Source: Imbricaverruca yamaguchii | Taxonomy: Eukaryota; Arthropoda; Thecostraca; Neoverrucidae | Reading direction: 5' to 3' | Length of the DNA stretch: 64,000 bases | NCBI GenBank assembly: GCA_034440575.1 | Contig: JAOTOL010001661.1 | Location: 3,690,001 to 3,754,000 of the forward strand | In this document: positions 1 through 56,517 of the stretch, in pieces | Layout: each line of letters begins with the position of its first letter | How positions within the stretch are numbered: position 1 is the stretch's first letter | Program-made: the position numbers and the translations under genes | The notes under the pieces: model-generated | The model's database searches: none | Seen by the model: only the letters and a program-made list of their open reading frames with translations | What the model was told of the DNA's origin: nothing

Positions 1-1581
1 TTATACCAACTCACCTCACCATACGCGAGGGTCGTTATACCAACTCACCTCACCATACACGAGGGTCGTTATACCAACTCACCTCACCATACACGAGGGT
101 CGTTATACCAACTCACCTTTTAATCACCATACACGAGGGTCGTTATACCAACTCACCTCCCATAGGAGGGTTATATTACCACTCCTCACCATACACGAGG
201 GTCGTTATACCAACTCACTCACCATACACGAGGGCGGGACCAACTCACCTCACCATACACGAGGGGCGGCGGACCAACTCACCTCACCATACACGAGGGT
301 CGTTATACCAACTCACCTCACCATACACGAGGGTCGTTATACCAACTCACCTCACCATACACGAGGGTCGTTATACCAACTCACCTCACCATACACGAGG
401 GCCGGTGGACCAACTCACCTCACCATACACGAGGGGCGGCGGACCAACTCACCTCACCATACACGAGGGCCGGCGGACCAACTCACCTCACCATACACGA
501 GGGTCGTTATACCAACTCACCTCACCATACACGAGGGCCGGCGGACCAACTCACCTCACCATACACGAGGGCCGGTGGACCAACTCACCTCACCATACAC
601 GAGGGTCGTTATACCAACTCACCTCACCATACACGAGGGTAGTTATACCAACTCACCTCACCATACACGAGGGCCGGTAGACCAACTCACCTCACCATAC
701 ACGACGGTCGTTATACCAACTCACCTCACCATACACGAGGGCCGGTAAACCAACTCACCTCACCATACACGAGGGTCGTTATACCAACTCACCTCACCAT
801 ACACGAGGGGCGGCGGACCACCACACAGGTTTATACACCATACACGAGGGCGTTATACCAACTCACCTCACCATACACGAGGGCCGGCGTTGACCAACTC
901 ACCTCACCATACACGAGGGTCGTTATACCAACTCACCTCACCATACACGAGGGCCGGTATACCAACTCACCTCACCATACACGAGGGTCGTTATACCAAC
1001 TCACCTCACCATACACGAGGGCCGGTAGACCAACTCACCTCACCATACACGAGGGGCGGCGGACCAACTCACCTCACCATACACGAGGGCTGGTGGACCA
1101 ACTCACCTCATCATACACGAAGGTCGTTATACCAACTCACCTCACCATACACGAGGGTCGTTATACCAACTCACCTCACCATACACGAAGGTCGTCATAC
1201 CAACTCACCTCACCATACACGAAGGTCGTTATACCAACTCACCTCACCATACACGAGGGCCGGTGGACCAACTCACCTCACCATACACGAGGCCCAGTGG
1301 ACCAACTCACCTCACCATACACGAGGCCCGGTGGACCAACTCACCTCATCATACACGAAGGTCGTTATACCAACTCACCTCACCATACACGAAGGTCGTT
1401 ATACCAACTCACCTCACCATACACGAGGGCCGGTGGACCAACTCACCTCACCATACACGAGGGGCGGCGGACCAACTCACCTCACCATACACGAGGGGCG
1501 GCGGACCAACTCACCTCACCATACACGAGGCCCGGTGGACCAACTCACCTCACCATACACGAGGCCCGGTGGACCAACTCA
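1..1581. repeat. 34-bp minisatellite carrying splice donors
   Basis: About 46 units of 34 bp lie in BAZ2 intron 19 and continue off the window. Two unit types alternate irregularly, differing in the spacer (gtcgttata versus ggccggtgga or gggcggcgga). In the sense direction of the gene (minus) every unit includes GGTGAGGTGAGTTGG, identical to the real exon-19 donor context. A few units are damaged near 110-240 and 820-850. Confidence 0.97.
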
Positions 1582-1582
1582 C

Positions 1583-44483
<42,901 letters not shown>

Positions 44484-45042
44484 CTGAAATAAATTAAAAT
44501 ATGGATCGTCATCATCGTTGTTTAGGAAACATGCACAGACAGAGGCGTCCACGGTAACCCACAGTATTGTGGCATGCAGGTAGTTGATGAAGACGTGCAC
44601 TCGCAAACAGTACGACATGCCCTGCCATAATAGGCATGCAGCCGCGTTCATATCTGTGTTGGTCAACAGTTAGTTCCCGTGGCTTAGGAAAATACATCAA
44701 CTGCATAGGCCACACAGCGCTCAAAATTTCGCCATTCAAGCAGGCGAGCAAGCGTCAATCGACACAAGATACAGCACCTGGACAGGGATGTCAATACCGG
44801 ACGGCAGATGAGATAGACGGAGACTACGAATAACAACGGAAAGCACATCAATGTTTCCACACCCCTTATCGTTGTGGTAACCCGAGGGAACGCCGATTCC
44901 TGGCTGGCCGAGTAACAACGGCCGGCCCCATGGAGCAGTGTTGGGATTGTATTGCGACCGCAGTATTTGCCGATACTTGAAGCGAACGTCGATTGAAACC
45001 ACGAGCCAAACAAGTTCAAACGAATATCTGGGTTCTCATTAA

Positions 45043-45887
45043 CCCGTCCCGTCTCGGGGGAGTTCAACGCCCCCCCCCCCCCTCAGGGTTTTTCGCGGAT
45101 AGCGGACGAACGGCGCAAGGCAGCGCGCCCAAATTTGGCATACCTTTTCCCACATCAATTTGACATGCTGATTCAAAATGTCTAGGTCAGGTCATCTAGG
45201 GTCAACAAGTTATTCAAGGTCAAGCGAAGTCGCCTCCAAGAAATTCAACCAGTCGTCACGCTTTAACGGATACAGATATTTTAATGAAACTTTCAGCGTT
45301 TGCTTATCTTTACGGATGCAACAAAACGTACCAGTTGAATTTTTTTCCGTTTTTGACTGCGTATAAATTTTGCGTATTTGCCATATTGCAGTTCAAACAC
45401 AGGATTCTGGCTAAAGTAAGCATTTTTATTAGGGCAAGTCGACTTCCAACAACATTTCTCAGTCTGCTCTACCCATTGGAAAAGGAAAATGAAAGAAAAC
45501 TTGAAAACTCAAAATTTTTAAATTTCAAAAATATTTTTTTTTAAATTAATTGGGGGGATCAAACAAAATTATAGCCCTGGTCGACTTCGCTGTCCTTTTC
45601 TCATCCCAAATAAATATTGTTTTTTCATATATCCACAAAATGAACTCTCCAAAGTAAAAAACATAATGTAAGTCGTGAAAAGTCGTGAAAATCTAGCCCC
45701 CTGGTGTCGTCACTTTTGGGGGAAGTTTTTTTAGGGGTGGACCCGGATCCTACTCGTAGAGCGCTTTCCGATGACACCTCTTTCGTTTTCGTGCGATGCT
45801 TAGTTTGTATTTTAGAGGGGGGTCTTCAACCGCCCCCCCCCCCCACCGAGACGGGGTGTCAGGATTTGACCGGAAAGACGGCGCGGG
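45043..45887 (-). mobile_element. piggyBac-like MITE, copy B
   Basis: The 845-bp element is flanked on both sides by intact TTAA (45039-45042 and 45888-45891). Ends are CCCGTCCCGTC and, at the right, GACGGCGCGGG. It is an inverted homologue of 29512-30304, sharing for example the atccgcgaaaaa / ttttcgcggat block. No transposase frame. Confidence 0.85.
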
Positions 45888-46081
45888 TTAAGTATCTGCT
45901 GATGAGCATGGCTGGCGCCACGGGTCTCGGATGCTCGGTGGGGAGGGGCAGACGCGAGGTTGATTCTTTCCATGGCACTATCTGCGCAATGTAAAACTTC
46001 ACGCTGAAGTATGGGCGACGAGTCCACCCCCACCTCCCTCCCCCTCCTGCCTCTCGCCAGGCGCCGCCCATACAGCAATAA

Positions 46082-46801
46082 AGGACTGTTCACACCTAGC
46101 GTAATCTCGACGCAAAAAAAGTCAGCGCAATGACGGACTAGGCGTAATCCCGGCGCACTGGGCGTAATTTCGACGCGTTGGCAGACCAGTGCAGCGACAT
46201 CGCCTGGACGTGAGTACGCCAGCGATCAGCTGACATATCAGCTGTTTGGCAACAGAATCAACTGTTTGAGAACAGAATCAGCTGTTTAGATTTTGAAATT
46301 GCTTAAAACATGAGTTGTGTCATACCTAAGTTAAAGGTGTCTTCAAAAATGTATTATCAGTGTTCTACTTACATATAACCCTTGGTTGTATCTTGGTTAT
46401 ATCATACCCATTTCCAGTATCGAAAACTTTTCAACGCAAAGTAGCTACCTGCCATCCCATACCTACCTGCCATCCCTTCCCCTCACCTGTTCTTGGTCTG
46501 CTTGCATCTTCCGAGAGAGACATGCTGCAATCTACAACTTGAAAAACCGCAGCCGATGTGGCCCCAATCCGCCGAAGATCAGCAATATGGCGACTTTGCG
46601 TCAAGGACGCTGGTGCGCCGAGCGGAAAAGTTGAGAAAACCCAACTTTGTCCGCTCGGAAATCGCTAGCGTTTTGTAGGACTCGGCGGACAGCTGACGTA
46701 AGGCCGGCGCAATGGCAGAATCGGCAGACTCATTGGGCCCCATGCTAGCTTTGCGCCGATTCCGCCAGTGCGTCGAGATTACGCTAGGTGTGAACAGTCC
46801 T
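46082..46801. mobile_element. Harbinger-like MITE
   Basis: A 720-bp element with at least 30-bp perfect terminal inverted repeats, starting AGGACTGTTCACACCTAGCG. Flanking TAA at 46079-46081 and 46802-46804 fits the 3-bp TWA duplication of PIF/Harbinger. The interior has gcgtaatnncggcgc words near both ends and no transposase. Confidence 0.88.
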
Positions 46802-46804
46802 TAA

Positions 46805-48119
46805 GGAGTGACGCCGAAAAACGACAATCGATCGCGTATGTGCTTTACGTGAGATACAACCAAACAACGGAAATATGAGTGTCTTGATTATGGTATGAAA
46901 TAACAAAGTGCCCCACTTTATATTGGGTTTGTTCAGGCCACGGCGTGCACCTCCACACTAACCTCCACACCAAGCGTTTTTACGACCATTTCATTCCCAT
47001 GGACAGACTTTTTCCTTCATTTCGTCTGTCAATAATATTTTCATGACAACGTTTTCATAAACGCAACTGAGCACATCCAACTGATGATGGTCGATGTCAC
47101 TGGCCACTACAACCAAGTTGGACCTTATCACACTAAGCTTTTGAACAGCACCATTCAAACAACTGCACCCGGATAGGACCGAGCTCCGACACTGACAACC
47201 TCGAGCACATTCTTCTAGGTGATTTTCGTATCGAGAATGTGACGATGGTACACACACTGCTCATTCTATCGGGATTACATGCTTTGATAGTGTGGTTTTG
47301 GATCCAACGACCAAAACTAATTATAGATATGGGTCAGGGAAGGGAAGGGTCATTGACTAATGCACGATAAATAATATCTACTTCCGGCACGGGCAGCGCA
47401 AAGCAACCAAAGAGAACAATTACACATTGAATTATGTGACTTAGAAACAAGATAACTTACAATTCAGAACTTACTACCATATACTACTACCACTATTAAA
47501 TAACCTACTACTACTGAGTGCACATATTTTGTAAGGACAGCGATCGTTCAAACAATGTAAAATGAATGCAAAGGCGACGGTACCTGGGCCGGAGGATGGC
47601 CGCGATGGCTAGCATAAGCGTAAGCTTATGTCAGCGGTAGCCTGCATAATAAAAGTGTCACACGTTCTTACTATGCTGATGTCACGTTTCCGCACCACAA
47701 ACCGAAATGTGACGTAGCATTAATACGTTTTCAGACAATGTTTGTTGCATTTGTGTACATCGAAAACATTGAACATCAGCAAACGAAAAAGCATGCAGAA
47801 GGCTACAATTGAAGCCATGCCGAGCCTAGTGACTAGCGATGCAGGTGACACTGAAAGTAGTGGAGTGCACAAAAGCATCCCCACCATTTTCCACCAACAT
47901 CACAAACGCAACACAAATTATGCACGAAGCTTCGTAACAGTCGGTGACGCCTGTCGAAACGTTCGCCACGTGACCAGCCAATCAGACACCAGGATTCCGC
48001 ACCCGGTGACTCGCCTGGCGTCACTGCGTCCCTTCACATTTAGTCAGTCTGACTGCGTGAAGGTATGGGTAGGTCCCAGGTCACGTGACGGCCATGTGAC
48101 AGCCACGTCCCCGACACGG
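46805..48119. other. unique sequence upstream of BAZ2
   Basis: No gene recognised. A minus frame of 88 codons at 46991-47257 shows no family signature. Confidence 0.4.
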
Positions 48120-50701
48120 TATTAGACTCTCATGTCATCCAGCGGCAAGTGGGGCCACCTGCACGCTGATTCAGGGGCGGGAACACTGAACAGCCGTTCA
48201 GTCACAGTCTTGGTTGTATTCCGGGAACGGGGGTAATCACACCCGTTGTGCAACCGGCGTGTGTTCAGGGTGGGTCGGCCAGAGGCCAGCTGCACTGAAA
48301 ACTGGACGGGCCGCCGTCTGAACACGACACGAGCACCCCGGGCCGAGGTCGGGGTGCCGCCGGCAGCCCCGGCCTCCGGGCAGGACCGGGCCGGGCCGCG
48401 GCCCGGGACAGGACTGACGGTTCGGGCTCCCGGACAGGACTGACAGCTCCGGCTCCCGGACAGGACTGACAGCTCCGGTTCCCGGACAAGACTGACAGCC
48501 CCGGCTCCCGGACAGGACTGACAGCTCCGGTTCCCGGACAAGACTGACAGCTCCGGTTCCCGGACAAGACTGACAGCTCCGGCTCCCGGACAGGACTGAC
48601 AGCTCCGGCTCCCGGACAGGACTGACAGCTCCGGCTCCCGGACAGGACTGACAGCTCCGGCTCCCGGACAGGACTGACAGCTCCGGCTCCCGGACAGGAC
48701 TGTCAGCTCCGGCTCCCGGACAGGAACGGCAGCCGCGGCCCGGCCCCAGCAGCGCCGGGACAGGACGGCCCCGGCGGCTGCGGCCCGGCACGGAGCCGGC
48801 CCCGGCGGCCGACACGCCGCCGCGCTCTGTCTGTGTCGGCTGCGAGAAAGGCTGGACCGGGCCGCCGGGCACGGGCCGACGCTCGCATAACAGGCCCGTC
48901 TGGTGGCCGGCCGACCGGCCAGCAGGGGGGCGATACGGTGGCCGGCGCGGCGGCGCTATTTCGGTGCGGCCAACACGACCGCCATGCGTCCCACCGGCAG
49001 CTGGTGACGGCGCAGTGACGTCACGCACGCGGCGCCGGTGCCGTCATGTCCAAGGTCCTGCCCAGCTGCTGCGTCACAAGCACCGCCCGTCAAACGGAGC
49101 CTCTGCGGTACGCGCTGCAGTTGGCGTCACGGCTGGCAAACCAGCGCCGCACACAGCAAAATGCATCACAATTTCCGGCGACGCCACACCAGCCGAGACC
49201 CGGATCACTGCATGAATGATCACTATCACCACCGGGCCGGCCGTGGGGGGGGTGGCTCCGGCTACCTCGATCAGAGCTGCCGCCAATGGCTCGGCTTACC
49301 GCATGGAGGTGGTGGCGGTGACCGGAACAGACACAAGGCACAGCGAGCTGTAGAGGACGCACTGGCTCGCTGTACCGCCGCCGCACGGCGCACCACTCAC
49401 GGACCGATGGGTAAGCTGACCAGTCCGCGGACGGCGGTGTCGTGCGGGCGCGCTCGGCCGGACACAAACCTGTTGCCTGTAGCCGCAGCGTCGCCGGACG
49501 CAGAGACGAGAGCACACGCTCGTGTCGTGTCGGTCACAGGTGACTGGTGCGGCCGCACATGGGTCGGGTGGCGGTGCGGGCGGTGCGGGCGGCGGCGGCG
49601 GCAGCTCGGCGACGTGGCCAGCAGGGCCGGGCCGGGCTGAGCCACACCTCGAGTGGACGACCGGTACAGGTCAGCAGATAGGCGGCGCCGGCTATCGCGA
49701 CCGGCGGCCCCGACTCACCGGCCGACACGGCCCGACACGGTCGGCCGCGCCACGGCCGCCATATTGATCGCGACCGGCGGTCGCGCCGCACACTGGTCGC
49801 CGCCGAGGGGGCGAGAGAGAGAGAGAGAGAGAGAGCGCGCGCGCGGACGACAGGTTTTTGTTGTGGCCACGCACGACTAATGGTGGCAGGGGGCCGGCCG
49901 GACTGGGGCGGTGCCGCAGCGGCACCGCTCAAACTATCGACCGGTCACTCTCCGCGCTGGTATCTCGAGCACCCCCGGCGCCTGCAGAGCCGCGCCGGCC
50001 GGCCGGTCTACTGTGGCGGCCCCGGGCCCGGCCACAGCGCCGCTCGACAGTTGGCGGCGCTCGTTACGGCACACTGGCAGCCGGCCGGTGACGCCGCGCC
50101 CGTCCGGCCGCCAGCCTGCGCCCTCCCTCCTCCGCATGCAAAACACATGTCCCGACGGAAAACCCGACAGAGCACTGGAGACATGTGTCCGACTCGGAAC
50201 GCATGGAAGTGGTGTGCATTTTGAAACCGACGTCTAGGCTTCGTGCGCACCCGAGTGTCGATTGACGAAGGGTGGTGGCACCGTTGCAATTGTCGGGAGA
50301 CATCAAGCCACTGTGGTAGTCAGCTAGAGTCCGCTGGTCGTCCCAGAGACAAGCAACAGAGAAGGGCGAGGAAATGTCAAGCAGGCACGATTCCCACGTG
50401 AAATAAATTCCCCCTCCCGCGTAAAGCCTGGCTGCAACAGAACATCACCCAGCCCAGGCACTGCACCGGCATGCACGAGGAAGCATGCTTGACCCGCGCG
50501 GCAGCCCAGCCTGGCATGAACATCACCAGGGCGTTCATGCATCCGACTGGCGTCGCCGGCGCCACCCACAGATCCCCCCCTGTCCGGCCGAGCACGGAGC
50601 GCGTGCGCCACGCGAGGCAAGGTGAGGTGAGGCCGGGTCGGGCTGCGGCGGCGCGACGACCCGGGCAGTACGCAAAAAGGACGGCAGATGGTCGAGCGAA
50701 C

Positions 50702-50732
<31 letters not shown>

Positions 50733-51200
50733 GAGACCGGTCGCCGCTCTTTGTGCAGAACGCTGCGTCAATAGCGTAAACGGCGGCGGCCGCAGCGCGA
50801 CCGGTTGCGTGCCGTTGGCCGGCGAGCGGAGAGCCGCCCGCCCACCGCCCGCCTGCACACGGAAAATCGTTAGCGGCCGCCGCTCACACGGTGGCGACCG
50901 GCAACACGCGGGCCACCAGTGCCAAACGGCCCGGCCGAGCTGACAAAATGGAGACTGGTCGGACCGCCGCTGGCGGTGCGCCATCTCGTGCAGGCGCGCT
51001 GCCGCCGCACGGAACGCATCGGGCCCGGTGCGGCCGGCGACATGTCGCGCCGGCCATGTGTGTTGTGTGCGCCGCCGGCCGCCCGCGCACACGCCGCTGT
51101 CACACGTGAAGGCGATAGCCGGGGGGCTGAGTTTAGGGCGTGCTAGACCATGGAAGTCATTTGCGCCGCCTGCAAGTGAGTGGGCTTTGCAAGCAAGTAT
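48120..51200. promoter_or_regulatory. CpG-rich block, candidate BAZ2 promoter region
   Basis: About 3 kb is very GC-rich with dense CG and GGCCGG. It contains a CGG-repeat run near 50700, a GA/GC microsatellite near 49812-49845 and the 26-bp minisatellite at its low end. It lies upstream of the first BAZ2 coding exon, which needs a 5' untranslated exon. A strong minus-strand donor (GGCCG|GTGAGT, intron starting at 49718) could end such an exon. No TATA box or start site is evident. It could equally serve an unseen plus-strand gene. Open frames here are GC artefacts. Confidence 0.5.
48395..48725. repeat. 26-bp minisatellite, about 12-13 units
   Basis: The unit is ggctcccggacaggactgac then agctcc, at the low end of the CpG-rich block. 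It produces a spurious 263-codon minus frame. Confidence 0.96.
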
Positions 51201-52180
51201 AATGCAAGCGAACATTTAAATTCAGGGAGCCTTACGCTATAGTGAATGTGACGTTGAGGTGTTGAAGGCTTGGGTTGGGCGAGGGGGGCATCTCTCGTAT
51301 GCTTAGTGTTGTTAGTTTTAATCTACTTCTCCGCACGATAACTTGCCGTTGGTGTGGGGGAAGTGGAGTGGTGATAGCCACCCACCCGGGCGTCGCTATT
51401 TGTATCCCTCGGATGAAAACCACCAAACGTTGGCTCGCCCCGCCAACGTTTGAATTATTTAACATGGGATCTCACAAACCCTCGTGGCCCAATCCAATAC
51501 TTGGCCCTCACCCAATGATATTCAGGAAATGCACAACACGACGGTGTATTCCATCGCCTCCCGAAACTTAATGCATTTATGACGACGTTTGTGACAAAAG
51601 TGCATATTTTGATCATCCGTTATTTTTCTCATCGTTATATGGCTATTTCCAGTTATATGTCTAGCAACATTTTCGTGCCTTCATTTCTCTGGTTTTTATT
51701 GTATTGCACGGTATTTAATTTCATAAACCATCAGTGCCCGTCGCAAATATGATGCCTCCATCCCAGGTCAGACAGGAGTGGTTCCGTCCCCCTTCTGCTG
51801 CACGAGACCGCGCCTGTTGTTTTGTCTCCAACACGAACAACGTTCACTGAAACACTACAAATAATGTATTATCATAACCACTAACTATGTGATCCCTCAA
51901 CCCCCAAATCCGGCAGCATTCCTCACAGCCGTCGAGGATCACTAATCCTTAGAAAGACCAGAAAGGTGCTCCGGAAAATTATAAAGTATCCAAAGCTTCA
52001 AAATGGACCCAAATCAATGGAACTTCTGGAGTTAAAGTTGAGGTTCTTCACATAATGGATAATTCAACTAAATGAGGTGTTCAGGGCGCATTTAACACTT
52101 CAACCATTTGACTGCCATCAACAACAGCGTAGCTTTGATCAATTCAGATGATCCGCGATGAAATGAGTTTCCATATTTGG
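51201..52180. other. unique AT-rich intergenic or far-upstream sequence
   Basis: Nothing recognised on either strand. Confidence 0.4.
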
Positions 52181-52184
52181 GATT

Positions 52185-52410
52185 TATGGTGCACCAGCTA
52201 GGCATGGTCATTTAGTGTCCCATGAATCTCCGACAGGAGTAGGCCAATCTGACCTACCTAGCTGGTGCACCATGTCCGACATGAGTATATCAATCTGACC
52301 TACCTTGTGCACCATGTCGGACAGCAGTATGCAAATCTTACTGACCTAGCTGGTGCACCATGCCCAACAGGAGTAGATCAATCTGATTTACCTAGCCGGT
52401 ACACCATTTA
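52185..52410. repeat. degenerate ~54-bp repeat, about 4 units
   Basis: The units share agctggtgcaccatgtccgac, aggagta and atcaatctgacctacct. Confidence 0.8.
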
Positions 52411-52569
52411 TAAATTTTTGGTGAATATGGGTGGAACATAGCACTACTGAATGCTGAATCGACTCCCTTCCCAGGAACATATTTTTAATTCAGTTCAAAG
52501 CAACTAACACAGTTTAAAAGACAATATCTTCGTGGGAAATCGGACATCCTGGCATCGTACAACAACAAC

Positions 52570-52765
52570 AAATAACGTTGGTGCACCATCACACCCCACA
52601 GACTCTGACACATGTGTAGTTTCCAGGACTACCAAGACTGTGCACCACCACACACCACAGGCTGACGCAAGTGTTCTCTTCGTGGACAATCACGACGGTG
52701 CACCATCACACACCCCAAGCTCGAACAAATGCGCGGTTTCCCGGACTACCACGGTGGTGAACCGT
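52570..52765. repeat. ~70-bp repeat, about 3 units
   Basis: The units share gtgcaccatcacacaccac, a variable middle and tttcccggactaccac. Confidence 0.7.
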
Positions 52766-52899
52766 ATTTAGGACTCCGTTTTCCCAGAGGTCTCAGATCA
52801 AAAGGGCTCCCTCATGGGCTCAATTAAAATATAGATCAGGAGGATATGTCCCACAATGTTTTTGGAGTGTAACATTACGCTTACGCGCTCATATGGACG

Positions 52900-53446
52900 T
52901 TCCAGCATTCAACTCTGCCTACGCACATTGCCGGTCAAATCACTGCAAACTATACCCTGCGAAGCCGTCACACACGTGCAGACGACCATCTGCGCCTGCC
53001 AGCCATACACAGAGAGGCTGGCCGCAGGAGATTTCTCTACTCGTCTGTCTTCCACTACAACAAACTTCCTACTGAAACAAAAGCATCGAGGCTGTCTAAC
53101 TTCAAGAAACATGCACTAGCGTATCTCCACGAACAACACTAGTCCCACAAAAAAAAACTTACACCATGGATATGTGTACACTACGAAGTCACCTTTAGGC
53201 CATCGCTTTCCTATCACTCATACAAGCCACTCGTGTATAGCTCGTGTTGCCAGTACGGTGTATGCAGTGCGGAAAGTGATATGGATATTGTATTATGTTG
53301 TCGTACGAATGTTTGTTGCGCATCTGCTCCCACTATTGACCACACATCTATCCTTTCTTTGTAAATATCTGTGAGTTCAACCCAGACTGTCCGTAACAGC
53401 CACTGCACGTGGAGGACATGTATTGTTAAATAAATAAATAAATAAA
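52900..53446 (+). mobile_element. LINE 3' fragment (CR1/L2-like) with TAAA tail
   Basis: Frame 52924-53142 encodes the C-terminus of a non-LTR retrotransposon ORF2, with NYTLRSRHTRADDHLRLPAI, REAGRRRFLYSSVFHYNKLP and ASRLSNFKKHALAYL before a TAG stop at 53140. The pattern YSSVFHYNKLP...LSNFKKHL is typical of the segment after the reverse transcriptase. A 3' untranslated stretch ends in (AAAT)n at about 53427-53446. Confidence 0.75.
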
Positions 53447-53449
53447 CTT

Positions 53450-54600
53450 CTTGTTTGTTTTCACACTTTAAAATTTATCGGCATCACGCGGCATGGAATG
53501 CACATGTTCCGAATTTCCACGGTTTCGTACGCCCGAACTGTCCCAGAGTATATTTAGGTAGGTGAGAGTGGTACAAGATGGAGTATGGGAAATGAGGCAA
53601 TGGGGTATGGGTGCATAATATAAAATCGAAATACTTCCCCAACCGATGCTGTTATTTGGCTTAACTCCTGTTCAGTGTTATTAGGGAAGCGAGTTTTATC
53701 CAGTAGGCGGTCTTAAACGGTGTTAACCATGCTGAACAAAATAGTTGCGTCCACTTACGTCGCAAAAGTGGAAAATACTCAAATTATGCCAGCATGCAAT
53801 GTTCGTGAGTTTAAGAGGTATGCTATTCATGAATCCACTTGTCACAGCACTATGCAATACACTCTCTGCACTGTTCTGCTTCTGTTCTGTGTCATCTGCT
53901 CCACCAAAATATTCTCCTTTAAAAAATGGCTTGGCTAATGGAGCTAACTGTGAAGTGCGACCAATATGACTGGAAATAGTGAGAGAAAAAAAAGAGAAAA
54001 AAATACATGCAAACAAACTAGGAAGGAAGATCTCCAAGAAGACTTAGATTGGGGGCGAGGAGCACCAGAAATGGGAAAACCTTAAGACTAATTTTCAGTT
54101 TGTAGAAGAGACAAGAATATGAAGCGTATACATGCGCATGAACAAAGCAACTGGAGGGAGCTCAAAGCTGGTGGCTTTTGCTTTACAGGCTGATTATTCC
54201 GCTAGTCAGAGAACATCATTTAAGGCTCATCTCCTCCACATTAAAACCTAGGGATATATAGTTCAAAGTTGACCGAAGAGGTACTTAATAGCTGACGAGA
54301 AAGGTGGCAGAAATAGTTTTATATCTTGGCTTTGGTACTTGACATGAACAAAGGGCTTAGGCGGTTTGATAATAGCTGCGGTATACTCCACAACACGGTC
54401 GACAATGAGTCTGAGTTATATTGTATGACATTGTCTTCCTGGATGAATTCACTGTTCCCGTGCTGCCCGCATTCGGGAGGCAACTGTACAAGAACTGGCA
54501 TCATATCCAGCAAGTTAGCCCAAAGTATAAGAACAATGTAAAGAGGCGTCAGGCTTAGCAAGAACCACAGGGGGCCTGGTTCTCATACGCCTAAGGTAAA
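53450..54600. other. unique AT-rich sequence
   Basis: No feature supported. Confidence 0.4.
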
Positions 54601-54602
54601 CG

Positions 54603-54604
<2 letters not shown>

Positions 54605-54679
<75 letters not shown>

Positions 54680-55165
54680 ATAATGTGTATGCATGTATGT
54701 ATACATATATGTACATTTCCATCTGTCTGGTATCTATCCATATCTATAGTATTTATCCGTCTTTCTAGTACCCATCATCTCTCTATTTATCCACCTATCC
54801 ATACATCCACCTGTCCACCGATCCATCCACTTATCGATCCATCATCCATCCATCCACGTATAGATCCATCCCCACATCCATCGACTTATCGATCCAGCCA
54901 TACATCCATCCACTTATCGGTCCATCCATACATTCCTTCACTTATCGATTCATCCATACAATCATCCACTTCTCGATCGATCCACCCATCCATGCACTTA
55001 TCGATCCATCCATCCATCCATACACTAATCGATCCACTCATACATCCATCCACTAACCGATACATTCATCCACACATCCACTGATCGATCCATCCATCCA
55101 TCCACTGATCGATCCATCCATCTATACATCCACTTATCGATCCATCCATCCATCCATCCTTCCCC
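54605..55165. repeat. (AT)n then ATCC-rich repeats
   Basis: A pure AT run spans about 54605-54676. Tetranucleotide-rich atccatccatc sequence with cacttatcgatc words continues from about 54780 to 55165. Confidence 0.95.
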
Positions 55166-55169
55166 ATCC

Positions 55170-56290
55170 ATTCAGTTTCGTTTAAGTAGCCAAAATGCAC
55201 TTGAACATTTCACACATTTCATATGGCATCGATTGCTGTAGCCACGACACTGTAGCCACCTTTGTCCTAAATCTTTATAGCAGTGGCTACGGACATCAAC
55301 TAAAAACAAAACATTAAGCAAGACATCGCCAAAGCACGGGCTGGATATTTCTCCTGTCATGCGCACCGGTGGAACACAAGTTTGGAAGCTCAATCACGCA
55401 ATAATCTCTGCTCCATAATCTCTGCGTGCCTGGCATCTATGGGTTCCAAGATCTTGCGTAATATCTCGTCATATAGATATGGGCCATCAATATTATTCAC
55501 GCCCACCTATATCATCTTAGGCTGCATGCAAAACCCGCTGTTTTAAAATGCAAGCGATTTCGCGTACAAAAAGTAATCAAATGTTTCAAGTCGCCTTTTT
55601 TGCTACATATTCGCGCCACTTTTCAACTCATTGCGCAGATTGAACTTTTTATATAAACATTGTCCGGCAATCTGGAGTTCGCGTTATATGACTTGGACTT
55701 CGTATAACATAAAATATAGGCGGTGCTCTTGGCAGGGTTGGCAAGATGCTAACAACAACTGGTTAATACCACGAACATAGGGAAAACATTTCCTGTCAAG
55801 ACACATCAGTTTTGTACAGATAATGACATGATTGCGATTTTGCATCCAGAGATTCTCCGGATTCCAGAGACCCATTGCGGTCTGCTGCGAGTTCATCAGG
55901 TTTTAACAGGTTTATCATTTAATATCACTGGCATGGCAAAACAAAACCTCTTGTGGGCATTTTGCCAGGTTCATCGACTGACAGGTGTCATGGATCAATT
56001 TTGTAATATTTCGAAAAGCTCGATTTATAGATTTTCGTACGCTTTCCATCGGTTCCTTCCCCCTTCCGCCCCAACGTCTGACGCGGTACAGTGGAATTTG
56101 TCCCAAAATGGTTGCAAATGAACGCTACGCTATTGGGATAATGCAGCTCAAATGTCATCTTCAAACATTTCTGAACATGGCTCACTCGTGCCTGTCAGTG
56201 TACACCTCACGGGGTAAAACAAAGTTGCGGCGCTAACATTACTGAAACATTTCTGATTTGAGTTTGTATCCAGAGACCCAATAATCTAGG
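55170..56290. other. unique sequence
   Basis: Nothing recognisable in either strand. Confidence 0.4.
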
Positions 56291-56299
56291 TCTCTGGAT

Positions 56300-56338
56300 C
56301 AGGGATGCGGAGCCGGAGCAGGAGCCGGAGTCGGAGCA

Positions 56339-56369
<31 letters not shown>

Positions 56370-56517
56370 CCGGGACATTTTACTCGGAGCCGGAGTCGGA
56401 GCCGGAGCCGGAGCCGCCGGAGCCGGTACATTTTTCCCAGAGCCGGAGCCGGGATACTTCCCCGGAGCCGAAGTCGGAGCCGGAGCCGTCCAAAATTATC
56501 CCGGCTCCGCATCCCTG
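56300..56517. mobile_element. 218-bp hAT-like element with (GGAGCC)n core
   Basis: Terminal inverted repeats CAGGGATGCGGAGCCGG and its complement CCGGCTCCGCATCCCTG enclose a GGAGCC hexanucleotide array with gggacattttactc and gtacatttttccc spacers. The 8-bp flanks CTCTGGAT at 56292-56299 and 56518-56525 are identical. An 8-bp duplication and a CAGGG start fit the hAT superfamily. No coding capacity. Confidence 0.85.

Noticed and set aside
46991..47257. 88-codon minus frame with several Cys
   Set aside because: No recognisable family, no splice context and no coding-like base composition.
48237..49028. 263-codon minus frame with SCPGAG repeats
   Set aside because: The 26-bp array in GC-rich DNA leaves few stops by composition alone.
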